Below are positions 36,225-46,828 of a stretch of 52,920 bases of DNA, piece by piece. Source of the stretch: Planctomycetaceae bacterium (GTDB lineage: Bacteria; Planctomycetota; Planctomycetia; Pirellulales; Pirellulaceae); contig PBTE01000121.1 of assembly GCA_002726515.1 (NCBI GenBank), positions 1 to 52,920 on the forward strand, read 5' to 3'. Within the stretch, counting starts at the first letter, position 1; every line of letters begins with the position of its first letter. Made by a program: the position numbers and the translations under genes. The notes under the pieces were generated by a model. That model did no database searches. It was not told the origin of the DNA and was given only the letters and a program-made list of their open reading frames with translations.

Positions 36225-38018
36225 TTATCGACCGAACCCGATGAAAAAACTGAAGATTTGTTCTTCATCAAACGGAGCCTGGGCAACGGGAAATGCAAAA
36301 TCCAATGCAATTGGTGCTGGTCCCATGGCGGGCACGAAAAGTCGCATTCCGAACCCGGGTGCGACACGGTAATTTTCTGAATTGATTTCGACGTTTTCTT
36401 CAACGGTACCGTAGTCGACGAACACAACCCCTCTTAGCATGTCATCGGCGGTGAGTGGGAACAGGTATTCTACAGATCCCAAAAATTGAAATTCACCTCC
36501 CACGGTTACCCTCCCCACGACGGGTGAAGCTCCCCGGAAGTCGAACCCACGGATTGTAGAAAATCCACCGGCAAAGAAATTTTCAAAAATCGGGGTTTGA
36601 GACCCCGTGATGCCCGTGCGGAAACTGAATCCCAACGTGTGTCGGCCCGAGGAGTCTGGACGTTCATGGATCAGAAAATACTGCCGGAAATCAGCTATCG
36701 CCCGTGGATAATCATAGCTTCCCAAGACCTGTTCGTAGCTCAATTCAAGCAGGTGACCCTCTGTCGGAGCGAATGCCATATCACGTGTGTCGTGAGAAAC
36801 GGTCATTCGCGTTCCAAACAAATTGCTATCACCAAGTGCTTCATCCAGTTCCGGGACACCCAGGACCTTTGGATCGTGAATGTTGACTTGCTCTGCTCGA
36901 AGAGTCATTCCTAGTGAAAGGTCCGGAGTGAGGCGGTAGCCAAATCCTAATCGTCCCCCCAACCGCTCTTCATCCCAATCGAAGAAACGGCGGTCGAAGA
37001 AAAATCCGCTCACGTTGAAGCTGACTTGGGTACCAAGGAGATAGGGTTCGGTGAGGCTGGCGGTGTAGCGTTGAACCTGGGTACCCGGCAACGCTTCCAG
37101 TCGAAACTGCTGTCCACTACCTCGAAAGGCCGTGCCGTTGGCAACCTCTTGCCAGCTGCGGGGAACGCGGAAGAGGTCAAAGTTTCGTTCATCCACAACG
37201 ATGTTACCGATCACGCCAGCGTCCGAGTTGACGCCGACACCAAACATGAAACGACCCGTCTGCGCTTCCTCGACAAGTACATCGATGTCGGCTTCCATGT
37301 AGGGGTTAGGGCCCAGACCGGGCGCCGTGCTCAGGGGAGGAGGCGGGGCTATGCTCCGGCTGTTTACGGTTCCGGGCGGTGAGACAGTTTCCGGAAAAGT
37401 TCCCTGTGAATAGTTGTTGGGTGGTGGGGGTGGAAGGCGTTCCGTCTGGGAAATGGCGCCGATACCGTTTCGTGGTGCATGGTTGACACCTGATGATGGA
37501 GCAAATTGGCTTGCAGAGTTCAATGGATTTGTCAGTGGTCGGGAGGTCAGAGGCTGTGTGGAGCTGGACCCACCAATACCTGTGGTTGAAGGCGGAACGA
37601 AGGGCGTTTGTCTGAAGCCTGGACCGGTTGCGGGAGAGTACTGGGGCACTGTCGTGAATTGCGGAGTAATCGAAGTCCAACGTTGAGAGGTAGTTGCGTG
37701 AGGGGTGGGAGCCGGGTATTGCGTTGTCGGAGGAAGAGGGGTTCCCTGGAAATCTGCAAGTGGCTGGCCTGAGGGAATTGTGGCGTAGCGGTGATAATTG
37801 TTGGTCCCTGGCGTCAGTTCGTTGACCCGGGGATTCATGAAATTGGAATCCTGACCCCGAACTACGTAGGGTTGCTCAACCAGGTTTGCCTCGCCAGTCA
37901 CAGGCGAATGGTGGGTAGACTGTTCGGGCTGTGAGGGAAAGTTTGCGCAGCCATTAAGAAGCAACACCCACAGGGTCGTGTTTCGAAGGAAATGATATTT
38001 TTCCGTTTGCACGCTCAT
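36225..38018 (-). CDS. Outer-membrane barrel protein, BamA/Omp85 barrel half
   Basis: A 597-residue protein with an Omp85-type surface-antigen barrel and no POTRA domain of its own. N-terminus: hydrophobic run and LLNGC, with Cys24 in a lipobox-like position, though asparagine at -2 is not standard. Then about 200 residues very rich in Pro, Gln, Ser and Thr, presumably disordered. The barrel fills roughly 250-597 and contains the conserved loop-6 motif as IRGFDFRG (near residue 488). The C-terminus is FSFFIGFGR, ending in Arg where barrels usually end in an aromatic residue. The ATG overlaps the stop of the POTRA gene (ATGA), so the two are translated together and should form one BamA-like insertase. 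Confidence 0.85.
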   Translation of the reverse strand: MSVQTEKYHFLRNTTLWVLLLNGCANFPSQPEQSTHHSPVTGEANLVEQPYVVRGQDSNFMNPRVNELTPGTNNYHRYATIPSGQPLADFQGTPLPPTTQYPAPTPHATTSQRWTSITPQFTTVPQYSPATGPGFRQTPFVPPSTTGIGGSSSTQPLTSRPLTNPLNSASQFAPSSGVNHAPRNGIGAISQTERLPPPPPNNYSQGTFPETVSPPGTVNSRSIAPPPPLSTAPGLGPNPYMEADIDVLVEEAQTGRFMFGVGVNSDAGVIGNIVVDERNFDLFRVPRSWQEVANGTAFRGSGQQFRLEALPGTQVQRYTASLTEPYLLGTQVSFNVSGFFFDRRFFDWDEERLGGRLGFGYRLTPDLSLGMTLRAEQVNIHDPKVLGVPELDEALGDSNLFGTRMTVSHDTRDMAFAPTEGHLLELSYEQVLGSYDYPRAIADFRQYFLIHERPDSSGRHTLGFSFRTGITGSQTPIFENFFAGGFSTIRGFDFRGASPVVGRVTVGGEFQFLGSVEYLFPLTADDMLRGVVFVDYGTVEENVEINSENYRVAPGFGMRLFVPAMGPAPIALDFAFPVAQAPFDEEQIFSFFIGFGR

Positions 38019-39403
38019 CGGTTGACTGACTCTTCCACCGGCTTGACTACCACCCGCGGATAGATTCCCCGGGCTGGATCGTTCAAAAATAGTTGGGATG
38101 CTTTGAGCCGACGTTCCCAGGCTCGGATTTTCCGGATGTCGAACGGATCTCCCGGTTGAATATCCGTCCGCGTCTTGACGACAGTTGTTTTGGTATGGGG
38201 GTAGTCGCCGGCAATTCGCACATTGATGTTTCTGACATGCACGACCTCGCCTTCATCGACCTTGTATATCAGGTCCAAGTGTCCCGGTTCTTCGAGGAAA
38301 CGCGGTTCGGCCTGCACGTCCGCAAATATGTACCCGTGACTACCGTAAATATCCTTGATGGTGGCCTGGTCGCGGTTCAACGTTTCACGAACAAAAGGGT
38401 CACCTTCCTTTAGTTCCAGGAAATCGGCCAATGCTTTTTCACCGAATTTCGTGCTGCCGATAAAAGACAGGTTCCGGACGGCGTATCGTGGTCCTTCTTT
38501 GATGATAAATTTTACCGAGACCCATTTTCCTGAAGGTCCTACTTTGTACTCGCGATCAATCCGGGTGCGAAAGAATCCAAAGCTGCGATAGTAGTCTGTC
38601 AATTTCTCAACATCAGCGTCCAATTTACTTCGGTCAAAGCGACCTTTGATGAACAAAAAGTAACCACGCTTGGTTTCAATTTTTGTCTTCAGACGTTGAG
38701 AGGAGGCGAAGGTGTTTCCCTCAAATGAGGTCTTCCACACTCGCTGTAGATTGCCTTCATTAATCACGAAAACTACGTCCCGATCACCAGTTTGGTTGCC
38801 TTCCGCAATGTCGACGGTTGCTCGGGGAAAGCCGCGAGATTGGTAAAACTGTTCAATCTTTTGACGGGCTTCCTCGACCGTGTACAGGTTCAGCGATTCA
38901 TTTTCTGTCAACCCGGTTTCTTTGGCGAGCACCCGGTTTTTCATCTTCTTGTTGCCCAAGTACACAATTCGACGAATGGTTGGTCGTTCAAAGACTTCGA
39001 ATGTGACGGACACTCCTTGCGCGTTGAACTGGTCGTAGGTGCGCACGTCGTGAAACATGCCCGAGGACATCAAACGTCTTACGTCAGATTGAATGGTCTC
39101 GGGGTCGTAGGGCCGGTCGGGACGTGTTGTGATGAATGAACGGATTTTCGTTTCCGAATGGGTCCGCTTACCGGTGATTCGGACATCTGTAATCAGCGGC
39201 GCATTCCGCGGTGCAAACACGGGACCGTGCTCGTTGATGTAATCGCGTGCAGTGCGACGCTGGGGACCTTTGAGTTGCGGCGTATAGCCTCCGGGGTTAA
39301 CCATCTGAGCGCAACAGAGTCCTGGCAAATAGCCAAGAGCGAGCAGTACTGCCGCGCCCGCTGCGAGGAGAACAATAGTGGCGTCAAATCGAGCGAAGGG
39401 CAT
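38015..39403 (-). CDS. POTRA-domain protein, BamA N-terminal half
   Basis: A 462-residue exported protein with a signal peptide (MPFARF start, hydrophobic core to about residue 30), then five successive POTRA domains, each opening with a strand-helix pattern: ITDVRITGKR, IRRIVYLGNK, VWKTSFEGNT, VRNLSFIGST and VHVRNINVRI. No barrel follows; the gene stops after the fifth POTRA and the barrel is encoded by the next gene. In Gram-negative bacteria both parts are one protein, BamA. The start at 39403 was chosen over 39508 because it places the signal peptide at the N-terminus. Confidence 0.87.
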   Translation of the reverse strand: MPFARFDATIVLLAAGAAVLLALGYLPGLCCAQMVNPGGYTPQLKGPQRRTARDYINEHGPVFAPRNAPLITDVRITGKRTHSETKIRSFITTRPDRPYDPETIQSDVRRLMSSGMFHDVRTYDQFNAQGVSVTFEVFERPTIRRIVYLGNKKMKNRVLAKETGLTENESLNLYTVEEARQKIEQFYQSRGFPRATVDIAEGNQTGDRDVVFVINEGNLQRVWKTSFEGNTFASSQRLKTKIETKRGYFLFIKGRFDRSKLDADVEKLTDYYRSFGFFRTRIDREYKVGPSGKWVSVKFIIKEGPRYAVRNLSFIGSTKFGEKALADFLELKEGDPFVRETLNRDQATIKDIYGSHGYIFADVQAEPRFLEEPGHLDLIYKVDEGEVVHVRNINVRIAGDYPHTKTTVVKTRTDIQPGDPFDIRKIRAWERRLKASQLFLNDPARGIYPRVVVKPVEESVNR

Positions 39404-39803
39404 CGATTGAAGTTCCGTATTCGGGTTGCGAATGCAAAAGTGAAGTGCTGGCTGAAAGAGCGACCCTTCCAACGGTGAAGAAATAGCGAAACTCTTCCTG
39501 AGCGACAAGGTGAATGTTGATGCGGCAAATGATCAATTGTCGATGCCGGCTGGTTCTGTAAACAGAACCCGCTACAACCAGCTTTCAGGACAGACAAGGT
39601 TGGAAAACTCCTGGTCGGCGAAAGCATTGCACTGCCAGCAAGCCAGCAAGCCTGTGTGAACACTATAAAAGCGTAGGGTAGAGTTGCAGGTTTGGGAGCA
39701 GGTGCAGTCGAGGTTCAAGACGAGTGACACTCGTCCCACCTGGAGGAAGCGTTGATCCGGGGATGGACTGATTTCGCTGTTCGGTTCCGGGGGTTTCGGA
39801 AAT
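39404..39803. other. Intergenic region before the Bam operon
   Basis: Lies between leuS and the POTRA gene, all minus. A TATAGT-like -10 box occurs on the minus strand near 39663-39668 without a strong partner. A CTTGCTGG unit is repeated twice nearby (about 39638-39655). No gene was seen. Confidence 0.4.
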
Positions 39804-42626
39804 TCAGCGAACCACAAAATTTACCATTCTTCCAGGAACCACGACGGTCTTGACGATTTGTTTGCCCTCCAGCAGAGGAACAATTTTCTTGTCGGAACGG
39901 GCTGCTTGCTCCAAATGCTCTTTGCTGCAGTCGACAGAAACAGTCGTCCTCGATTTAAGTTTTCCGTTAATCTGCACGGGAATTTCGACGCTCGATTCCA
40001 TCAACATTGACTCATCATAATCGGGCCAGGGCACATACGCTAAGCTTGGATCGTGACCCAACGCTTGCCACAATTCTTCTGCGATGTGAGGAGCGTAAGG
40101 AGAGAGAAGCAGCACGAACTGATTCATGGCTGAACGGGGACGCTTCGATTGCTTCGTGAAAAAATTGACAAATTCCATCATGCGGGCAATCGCCGTATTG
40201 AGATGCATCGTCGCCAGGTCTTGTGTTACTGCTTTGATGGTTCGATGTAGCACCCGAGCTTGCTCTTCATTGAGATCCACGTCCTGAACGGCGGGATTTA
40301 ATTGAATTTCTTCACTGCGGTCATCGATGATCATTCGCCACGCACGGTCTAGAAATCCGCGTACGCCGTTGACTCCCGCCATGCTCCATGGTTTAGTTTC
40401 TTCCAGCGGACCCATGAACATTTCGTAAAGGCGTAAGCTGTCGGCCCCATATTCCTTTACGATTTCATCCGGGCTGACAACATTTCCTCGGCTCTTGGAC
40501 ATCTTGTACGACCTGCTTTCGACCCGGATGTCCGGATTGTCTTTGATCACAAAGGAGTCGCCTTTTTTTTCCACCTGGTCGATGTCCAGTGTTACGGCTT
40601 GGAGCGGTTGGCGGGAATCTTTTTGTACTTTTTGGCCCTGGACCTCTGTCTCCACGAACTCGGTGCTGATCCACCTTTTTGCAGGGTCCTGGTACCCGGT
40701 AAACTCCAACTCTCCCAAAATCATGCCTTGGTTCACCAATTTTTGAAATGGTTCGGGAGTACTGACGTAACCACGGTCATATAGCACTTTATGCCAGAAT
40801 CGGGCATAGAGCAGGTGCAGTACGGCATGTTCAGCGCCACCGACATAAAGGTCGACGGGCATCCATGACTTTTCCTTGGCAGGGTCAACAAATGCCTGGT
40901 CATTCTGCGGATCAATAAAGCGCAGGTAATACCAACAGGATCCGGCCCACTGCGGCATTGTGTTGGTTTCGCGACGATAGCGGTGGCCATTTAAGGTTAC
41001 GTAGAGCCAATCATCAGGTGCTTTTGCTAGAGGCGGATCGGGAGTCCCCGCCGGCTTGTAATCCTCAAGTTTTGGTAAGTTGACTGGCAACTCCGATTCG
41101 GGAACGGCTTGTATGAGGCCTGTGGGATTTCCGTCATTGTCAAGTTGGTGCAAGATGGGAAAGGGTTCGCCCCAGAAACGTTGTCGGCTGAAGAGCCAAT
41201 CGCGCAGTTTGTAATTGACCGCCTGTTTGCCGATGCCATCTGCCGTCAAGTCGGCCGTGATTTGGTTTTGAAATTCTGATGTTGCAAGTCTGTCATAATT
41301 GCTTGAATTGATTGCGATTCCGTGGCCGACAAAGCACTCCCGGCCAGCAAGCACTGCTGCGCGATCGACGTCTGCCACGTCGCCAGGGTCCACAACTGGC
41401 ACAACAGGCAGATTAAATTGTTGGGCGAATTCGAAGTCTCGCGTATCGTGCGCAGGAACGGCCATGATGGCTCCAGTTCCATAACTGACGAGGACATAAT
41501 CTGCGATCCAGATGGGAACCAGTTGGTCGTTAACGGGATTCACGGCATATGAGCCCGTAAAAACTCCTGATTTCGATTTCGCAAGTTCTGTCCGTTCCAA
41601 GTCGCTTTTGCGCGAAGCCGATTCACAGTATTTTTTCACCGCTGTTTGTTGCTCTGCTTTTGTGAGCCGGTCAACAAAGGGATGTTCCGGAGCGATGACC
41701 ATGTAGGTTGCACCGAAGAGTGTATCTGGACGTGTCGTGTAAACCCGCAACACGTCGTCAGACGGTTTACGGGGAAATATTTTATGTTTCTTTTGGTTCG
41801 TCTCCTGGCTGCCAATGTAGAAATCCACTTCCGTGCCTTGACTGCGTCCAATCCAGTTGGACTGGAGTGTTTTAATGCTCTCTGACCAGTCAAGTTCCTG
41901 CAGATCGTTTTCCAGGCGGTCCGCGTAGGCCGTGATTCTCAACATCCACTGTCGCAGTGGAAGACGTTCGACTGGATGACTGCCCCGTTCGCTTTTTCCG
42001 TCAATGACTTCCTCGTTAGCCAGCACCGTGCCCAAGGCTGGGCACCAGTTCACCATAGCGTTTGCCTGGTAGGCCAACCGGTGGTCATCGATGTACTGCC
42101 GGACAACCTGCTCACCGTTCTCAGAAATCTCCGGTGGAATTGGTAGTTCACTGATCGGTCGACCCCGCTGCTGGTCTTCATCAAACCAGGTGTCGAACAA
42201 TTGCAGGAATATCCACTGGGTCCAGCGAAAATATTTGACATCCGTTGTTGCGAGTTCCCGTTGCCAGTCGTAACTGAAACCGAGCATTTTCAACTGACGT
42301 CGAAATGTAGCAATATTTCGATCCGTGGATTCTTGAGGTGGTGTGTTGGTGCGGATTGCATGTTCTTCAGCCGGAAGGCCGAAGGCGTCGAAGCCCATCG
42401 GGTGCAAAACACTGTAGCCTTTCATGCGGTGGAAGCGGCACACGATATCAGTGGCCGTGTAACCCTCCGGATGGCCTACGTGCAGCCCGTCTCCGCTGGG
42501 GTAGGGAAACATGTCCAAAACATACAACTTGTCGCCGGTGGGGATGTCAGGAGCCGAAAAGGTGCGATGTTCTTCCCAATAGGCTTGCCAGTGGGGTTCG
42601 ATCACGGCGGGATTATAACGCGGCAT
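39804..42626 (-). CDS. leuS: Leucyl-tRNA synthetase
   Basis: A 940-residue class I aminoacyl-tRNA synthetase that charges tRNA-Leu. The HIGH motif is HVGH (about residues 49-52, in [11 protein letters not shown]), and KMSKS is intact in YKMSKSRGN (about 706-714). The CP1 editing domain carries [12 protein letters not shown] and [13 protein letters not shown], so proofreading should work. The C-terminal anticodon-binding domain ends with MVNFVVR. It is longer than the E. coli enzyme (860). A promoter lies about 60 bases upstream. It is separated from the Bam operon by 400 bases. Confidence 0.97.
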   Translation of the reverse strand: MPRYNPAVIEPHWQAYWEEHRTFSAPDIPTGDKLYVLDMFPYPSGDGLHVGHPEGYTATDIVCRFHRMKGYSVLHPMGFDAFGLPAEEHAIRTNTPPQESTDRNIATFRRQLKMLGFSYDWQRELATTDVKYFRWTQWIFLQLFDTWFDEDQQRGRPISELPIPPEISENGEQVVRQYIDDHRLAYQANAMVNWCPALGTVLANEEVIDGKSERGSHPVERLPLRQWMLRITAYADRLENDLQELDWSESIKTLQSNWIGRSQGTEVDFYIGSQETNQKKHKIFPRKPSDDVLRVYTTRPDTLFGATYMVIAPEHPFVDRLTKAEQQTAVKKYCESASRKSDLERTELAKSKSGVFTGSYAVNPVNDQLVPIWIADYVLVSYGTGAIMAVPAHDTRDFEFAQQFNLPVVPVVDPGDVADVDRAAVLAGRECFVGHGIAINSSNYDRLATSEFQNQITADLTADGIGKQAVNYKLRDWLFSRQRFWGEPFPILHQLDNDGNPTGLIQAVPESELPVNLPKLEDYKPAGTPDPPLAKAPDDWLYVTLNGHRYRRETNTMPQWAGSCWYYLRFIDPQNDQAFVDPAKEKSWMPVDLYVGGAEHAVLHLLYARFWHKVLYDRGYVSTPEPFQKLVNQGMILGELEFTGYQDPAKRWISTEFVETEVQGQKVQKDSRQPLQAVTLDIDQVEKKGDSFVIKDNPDIRVESRSYKMSKSRGNVVSPDEIVKEYGADSLRLYEMFMGPLEETKPWSMAGVNGVRGFLDRAWRMIIDDRSEEIQLNPAVQDVDLNEEQARVLHRTIKAVTQDLATMHLNTAIARMMEFVNFFTKQSKRPRSAMNQFVLLLSPYAPHIAEELWQALGHDPSLAYVPWPDYDESMLMESSVEIPVQINGKLKSRTTVSVDCSKEHLEQAARSDKKIVPLLEGKQIVKTVVVPGRMVNFVVR

Positions 42627-43122
42627 GATGTTGCTCTTGCTTAATAAGTTGCTTAGTTAGAAGACCTTGCGCCGAAAACAGATGCGCGATTCTAATGACT
42701 TGGTACCAATCTCGCAAATGTGCCGGTTGCCAGCACGGGGATGGACAACGCTTCGCTTCTGTTATTCAGCCCAAACTGCCAACACGAGAAATTGCCTGGA
42801 AACGCCTTTTTTCGGAAGCTACCAGGCCACCGATTTATTGCCGACCTTCAGCATTGGTCCTGGCGCTAGCAATCCAACGTCCAAACGATTCAAAAAAAGA
42901 CAATGTGATTTGGGCCATCCTGGTGATACTCAACCGGTTAGTGGCTGAGCACATTTGTTGACATCTTGCAATTCCAGCACTTGGCTCCTGGGCGGTGAGT
43001 CGGTTAAATTAAACGCGTTCGCCGGACTCGAAGAGTGTCGGAAAACGAGATCTAGCCCCGGAAAGAGTGGTTCAGGGGTGTGAGCACGCAGGAACCACTC
43101 GAGGAAAGTTCATTCTCAAACC
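42627..43122. other. Divergent intergenic region, leuS and map
   Basis: Holds the leuS promoter (minus, listed separately) and a possible map promoter (plus: TTGGCT at 42981-42986 and TTAAAT at 43004-43009, 17 bases apart). No T-box, tRNA or gene was seen. Confidence 0.5.
42689..42717 (-). promoter_or_regulatory. Promoter-like pair of leuS
   Basis: On the minus strand TTGCGA (42712-42717) and TAGAAT (42689-42694) are 17 bases apart. It would give a leader of about 55 bases before the leuS ATG. Confidence 0.55.
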
Positions 43123-43920
43123 ATGTTGTTCGGTCGCAGAAATCTTTGTCTCATCGAAGTGGAACGGGAGTCGATGAGAGTTGCCGGGCGGTTCAACGCC
43201 CAGGTCATGGACCACCTCAGACAATTCATCCAACCTGGAATAACAACCGGTGAAATCGACCAACTAGTGTTGGAATATACGCGGGATCACGGGCACACTC
43301 CGGCTTGTCTTGGCTACCAGGGATTTCCTAAAAGTTGTTGTACCAGCATTAACGAAGTGATCTGTCATGGGATTCCCGGAAATGCTGTGCTAGAAGACGG
43401 GGACATTGTCAACCTGGATGTCACGACGGTTGTGGATGGTTGGTTGGGTGACCAGTCAGAAACCTTTTTGATTGGAAACGTCAGCGAACAGGCTCGCAGG
43501 CTGGTTCAATGTGCTTTCGACAGTTTGTATTTGGCGATCGATGCAATTGGACCGGGAGATCCCATTGTGAACATTGGTAGAGCCATCTCCCGAAAAGCAC
43601 ACGTTCTGGGTTACGAAGTTGTGCGCGAGTACGTTGGACATGGCATTGGAAAACGTTTTCACCAAGAACCTTCAATTCCCCATTTCCCCAATCAGCAGTC
43701 ACGCTTCCAAAAAATTGATCCGGGGGTTTGCTTTACGATCGAACCGATGATTAACGAGGGAGTGCGAGACACGGTTCTCGATCGTGATGATGGATGGACG
43801 GTTCGCACTCGCGACGGCAAACTTTCAGCACAGTTCGAACATACGATCCTGATGACAGATGAGGGGCCCGAGATCCTGACGCTCACCGAAACGGGACCTC
43901 AGTGCGGTCATCAGTTCTAG
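43123..43920 (+). CDS. map: Methionine aminopeptidase type I
   Basis: A 265-residue enzyme that removes the initiator methionine from new proteins. All catalytic positions are visible: His82 (ICHGIP), the metal ligands Asp99 and Asp110, His173 (GHGIG), Glu207 (TIEPM) and Glu239 (QFEHT), in the order of E. coli Map. It has no N-terminal zinc-finger or SH3-type extension. It stands alone between leuS and an SH3-domain protein. Confidence 0.96.
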   Translation: MLFGRRNLCLIEVERESMRVAGRFNAQVMDHLRQFIQPGITTGEIDQLVLEYTRDHGHTPACLGYQGFPKSCCTSINEVICHGIPGNAVLEDGDIVNLDVTTVVDGWLGDQSETFLIGNVSEQARRLVQCAFDSLYLAIDAIGPGDPIVNIGRAISRKAHVLGYEVVREYVGHGIGKRFHQEPSIPHFPNQQSRFQKIDPGVCFTIEPMINEGVRDTVLDRDDGWTVRTRDGKLSAQFEHTILMTDEGPEILTLTETGPQCGHQF

Positions 43921-44123
43921 CACGGGTTTCCCAGTCGTTGGTTTCTTATCTTTCTTTCTTGTAGTGGTTTACGGTTTCTTTCCCGGGCACCGTGTTTGAT
44001 TTGGCCCTGACCATGCACGTGGCGTTGCAAGTGGTCTTGAGGCGAACCGCTGCCTTCCACTAAAACCCCTGGGCCATTACCGGTCTTATGGTCGATCGGT
44101 GCTAGCTTTTTAGGAGCTGCGTC

Positions 44124-45500
44124 ATGCGCATCGGACGGGCTTGGATTTTACTGAGTAACGTTCTGCTTTCCGTCCATTCTGGATTCGCGGACAGCTATCC
44201 CTACATGGCCTATGTAGCTGCTGAGCGTGTCCAGGTGCACAGTGGACCAGGTGAAGACTATTACGTGACTGATGAATTACCGAGAGGAGATGAAGTAGAA
44301 GTCTACTGGCAGAACGAGGAAGGATGGTTTGCTATTAGGCCACCCAGTGGAAGTTTTAGTCTAGTGCCTCAGGAAGCACTGGAACGAACAGGGGTGAAAG
44401 AGTTGGGAACGGTTGTTGATCACTCTGTCCCATCCCAGATTGGTAGCCGTATCGAAGATGAATACGACGTGGCACAGGTTGAACTCAAGCTGGGTGAAGT
44501 GGTTGAGATTCTAGGCACGAAACAGCTGGAAAATCGCCTGTGGTGTATGATTGCTCCGCCTTCAGGTGAATTTCGCTGGCTTCACGCTAACGACATCGAT
44601 CGTTGGCCCATCGACAAACCAAGTTTGTTTCAGCCAACGCCGGTGCTGATGGTCGATGCCGTACCTCCTCCTACCGGAAAAATCTCTGCAGATCTTCCAA
44701 TGGCAGACCAGGTATTAGATAGTGATTCGCCCCGCACTGTTTCCTGGACGGTCAGGGACGATTCCCGGCACGGTCCTGCCGGGAGAAGAAATAAGTCGAC
44801 TTGGCGAAGTCCAAGAGCTTTGGGTACCGGTTCTTCGAAAGATCGGGGGGACCGTTCAAATCAAGGTGCCAGGAAGTTCAGGGGAGCGGCAGCAAACAGT
44901 CAAAATTTAGCGAGAAGGGGCTTGTCTGAAGCGGAAAGTTCGGATCGCCAACAATTGATGCAGATACAAATCGAGCTGTCCCAGATCGTAGCCGGACCTC
45001 CTGCCAGCTGGCAGTTGGGTGCCCTCCGACTGAAAACCCGCAACCTGTCTGAAAATGGGAAGTCTTCAACAGATCGTGCCCAGGCACGACGTCTGTTGGA
45101 AAGGGTGGCTGAATTTGAGGAAGTTCGCCTGCGCCACGAGGAGCTGGCGACTGAATTTTTGGGTCCAGGGTCGGTAGCTGGGGAGTTGAACCCAGTCGGA
45201 AAAGGTGTCTCCTCTGGCCCAGGCCGGCTTGCAACAGCACGTCCTACCTTTGACCCTCGATTCGATGGAAGTGGGTGGCTGATGCCGGTGATCACTCAGC
45301 GAAGAAACGTGCCACGTTATGCTTTGACAGACGATTACGGTCGCATTCTGAAATTCGTGACACCTTCACCCGGTTTGAATGTACGACGTTATTTAAGGAA
45401 ACAAATTGGAGTATCGGGAACACAGCAAATGCTGCCGGATCTCAACCGCCCGCACCTCACTGCTGAACGTATCACCGTGCTGGACCCACACCGACGGTGA
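44124..45500 (+). CDS. Exported SH3-domain protein
   Basis: A 458-residue protein. Signal peptide (about 1-22) followed by two bacterial SH3-like domains: first YPYMAYVAAERVQVHSGPGE onward (about 25-90), then VELKLGEVVEILGTKQLENR (about 110-160). Such domains often bind peptidoglycan or other proteins in the envelope. The middle (about 190-270) is unusually rich in Arg, Ser and Gly and looks disordered; the last 180 residues have helical segments with QIQIELSQIVAGPPASW and an Arg-rich end. AGGAGC upstream of the ATG is a good ribosome-binding site. The exact role is unknown. Confidence 0.82.
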   Translation: MRIGRAWILLSNVLLSVHSGFADSYPYMAYVAAERVQVHSGPGEDYYVTDELPRGDEVEVYWQNEEGWFAIRPPSGSFSLVPQEALERTGVKELGTVVDHSVPSQIGSRIEDEYDVAQVELKLGEVVEILGTKQLENRLWCMIAPPSGEFRWLHANDIDRWPIDKPSLFQPTPVLMVDAVPPPTGKISADLPMADQVLDSDSPRTVSWTVRDDSRHGPAGRRNKSTWRSPRALGTGSSKDRGDRSNQGARKFRGAAANSQNLARRGLSEAESSDRQQLMQIQIELSQIVAGPPASWQLGALRLKTRNLSENGKSSTDRAQARRLLERVAEFEEVRLRHEELATEFLGPGSVAGELNPVGKGVSSGPGRLATARPTFDPRFDGSGWLMPVITQRRNVPRYALTDDYGRILKFVTPSPGLNVRRYLRKQIGVSGTQQMLPDLNRPHLTAERITVLDPHRR

Positions 45501-45931
45501 AAAAATTGGAGGTGAACAGCTACCCACGAAAACGCTCCTTCGGCCCAACAATATTCTCTTTTCAGGTGCACGGGCGCTCATTGCTGGGTCGGCTTCACTT
45601 TTTTGACTTCGACCTGCGATTTGTGGTTTACCCTTAGAGACTCCGGTCAGGTTTTTTTGCAAACGACTCGAATGAATAGAGCCGTTTTGCGAACAGCAAC
45701 TCGTCTTGACCTAAGAAAGCCCGGTCCGCATGATGCTTCTCCCGATTTCAGCCAACAGGAGAATTGGGCACCGCGGAAGGGAGACTGACGACCACGGTGG
45801 GCAGGTTCACTCTGTTTACAACCCTTCTCTGGCGTAGTGAAACCAAAGCGGAACAACCCAGATCTGACATGCACCGTTGTTTGAGTCACCCTCCCACTGT
45901 CTCGCACTCCACTCGTTCCAGAGAGGTCTTG
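45501..45931. other. Intergenic region
   Basis: Lies between two plus-strand envelope genes. The downstream gene's frame is open back to 45764, but that section lacks a signal peptide and is not included. No terminator or RNA was recognised. Confidence 0.4.
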
Positions 45932-46813
45932 ATGATGGCCTGGCAGAGAAGTTCGATTTTTTTGATAGTCGGCGTGGCGTTTTTCCAGGGGATGTTTTCA
46001 GCTGCGGCCAGTGCCCAACAAGGGTACATGTTTCACCATCAAATCCCGCAGGTGGGCCAGCAGTGGGTACAAAGTGTTTATATGAAGATGAAAGCCAAGT
46101 CACGTATCAAGTATCCGGGCCACCAACAGAGAGAAGTGTTCCAACTTGATCAACGTCGCCAAAACCGGCGTTTGACAGTCCTAGGAGTGCAACCGCAAAG
46201 CATACCAAGGGTCGAGGTGACCTTCGAGTCCGCTTTGCACCACACTAGCGAGGATTGGGGTGCGGAACCTCACTGGGAATCTCAAGCCGTCCACGGCAAG
46301 ACCTATCAGGTCTCTCGGGAAAACGGGCGACTGGTCGTCACCACCCCGCAGGGAACCGTACCATCGTCGGAGGAACTGGAGTTGGTTCAACGAACCATGC
46401 AGTGGGTGGGCCGTGGTAATCCGATTGCAGAATTTCTTCATGGACGGACGGTTGAAGTCGGCCAAACGCTGCACTTACCTGCTGAGTTGGCCAGGGAATT
46501 ACTGGGTACCGATACCCCGTTGAACAAAGCTCAAAAGATGCCCATGACGTTGCTCGAGGTTCGCGCGATCCATGGTGCGCTGTGCGGGATATTCGAAGCA
46601 GATTTGGAAAACACGTCACAGTTGCGTGTTCGGACGAGTACACACATGCGCGGTGAATTTGCCGTTGAACTGGATACCTGCCGTCTTGTCTCGACTGCTT
46701 TCCAGGGTCCTGTGACTTACCGGCTGAGCCGTTCCATCGGAGGTGAAAATTACGTCGTGGAGACTGCTGGTTCGCTGCAAGTTGCTACCAAAGCGCAGGC
46801 CTTAAGACGATAA
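45932..46813 (+). CDS. Exported protein of unknown function
   Basis: A 293-residue protein. A clear signal peptide (about 1-29) ends in ASAQQ. The mature part is beta-rich and polar with no recognised motif. Two adjacent ATGs could serve as start; GAGAGG lies 5-10 bases before the first. The frame is open further upstream, but the signal peptide sets the start here. The next membrane protein begins 15 bases after its stop, so they are probably co-transcribed. Confidence 0.75.
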   Translation: MMAWQRSSIFLIVGVAFFQGMFSAAASAQQGYMFHHQIPQVGQQWVQSVYMKMKAKSRIKYPGHQQREVFQLDQRRQNRRLTVLGVQPQSIPRVEVTFESALHHTSEDWGAEPHWESQAVHGKTYQVSRENGRLVVTTPQGTVPSSEELELVQRTMQWVGRGNPIAEFLHGRTVEVGQTLHLPAELARELLGTDTPLNKAQKMPMTLLEVRAIHGALCGIFEADLENTSQLRVRTSTHMRGEFAVELDTCRLVSTAFQGPVTYRLSRSIGGENYVVETAGSLQVATKAQALRR

Positions 46814-46828
46814 AAGGTGCCCGAACCG

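Noticed and set aside
42627..42760. T-box leader in front of leuS
   Set aside because: No T-box sequence, specifier loop or terminator/antiterminator pair is visible.
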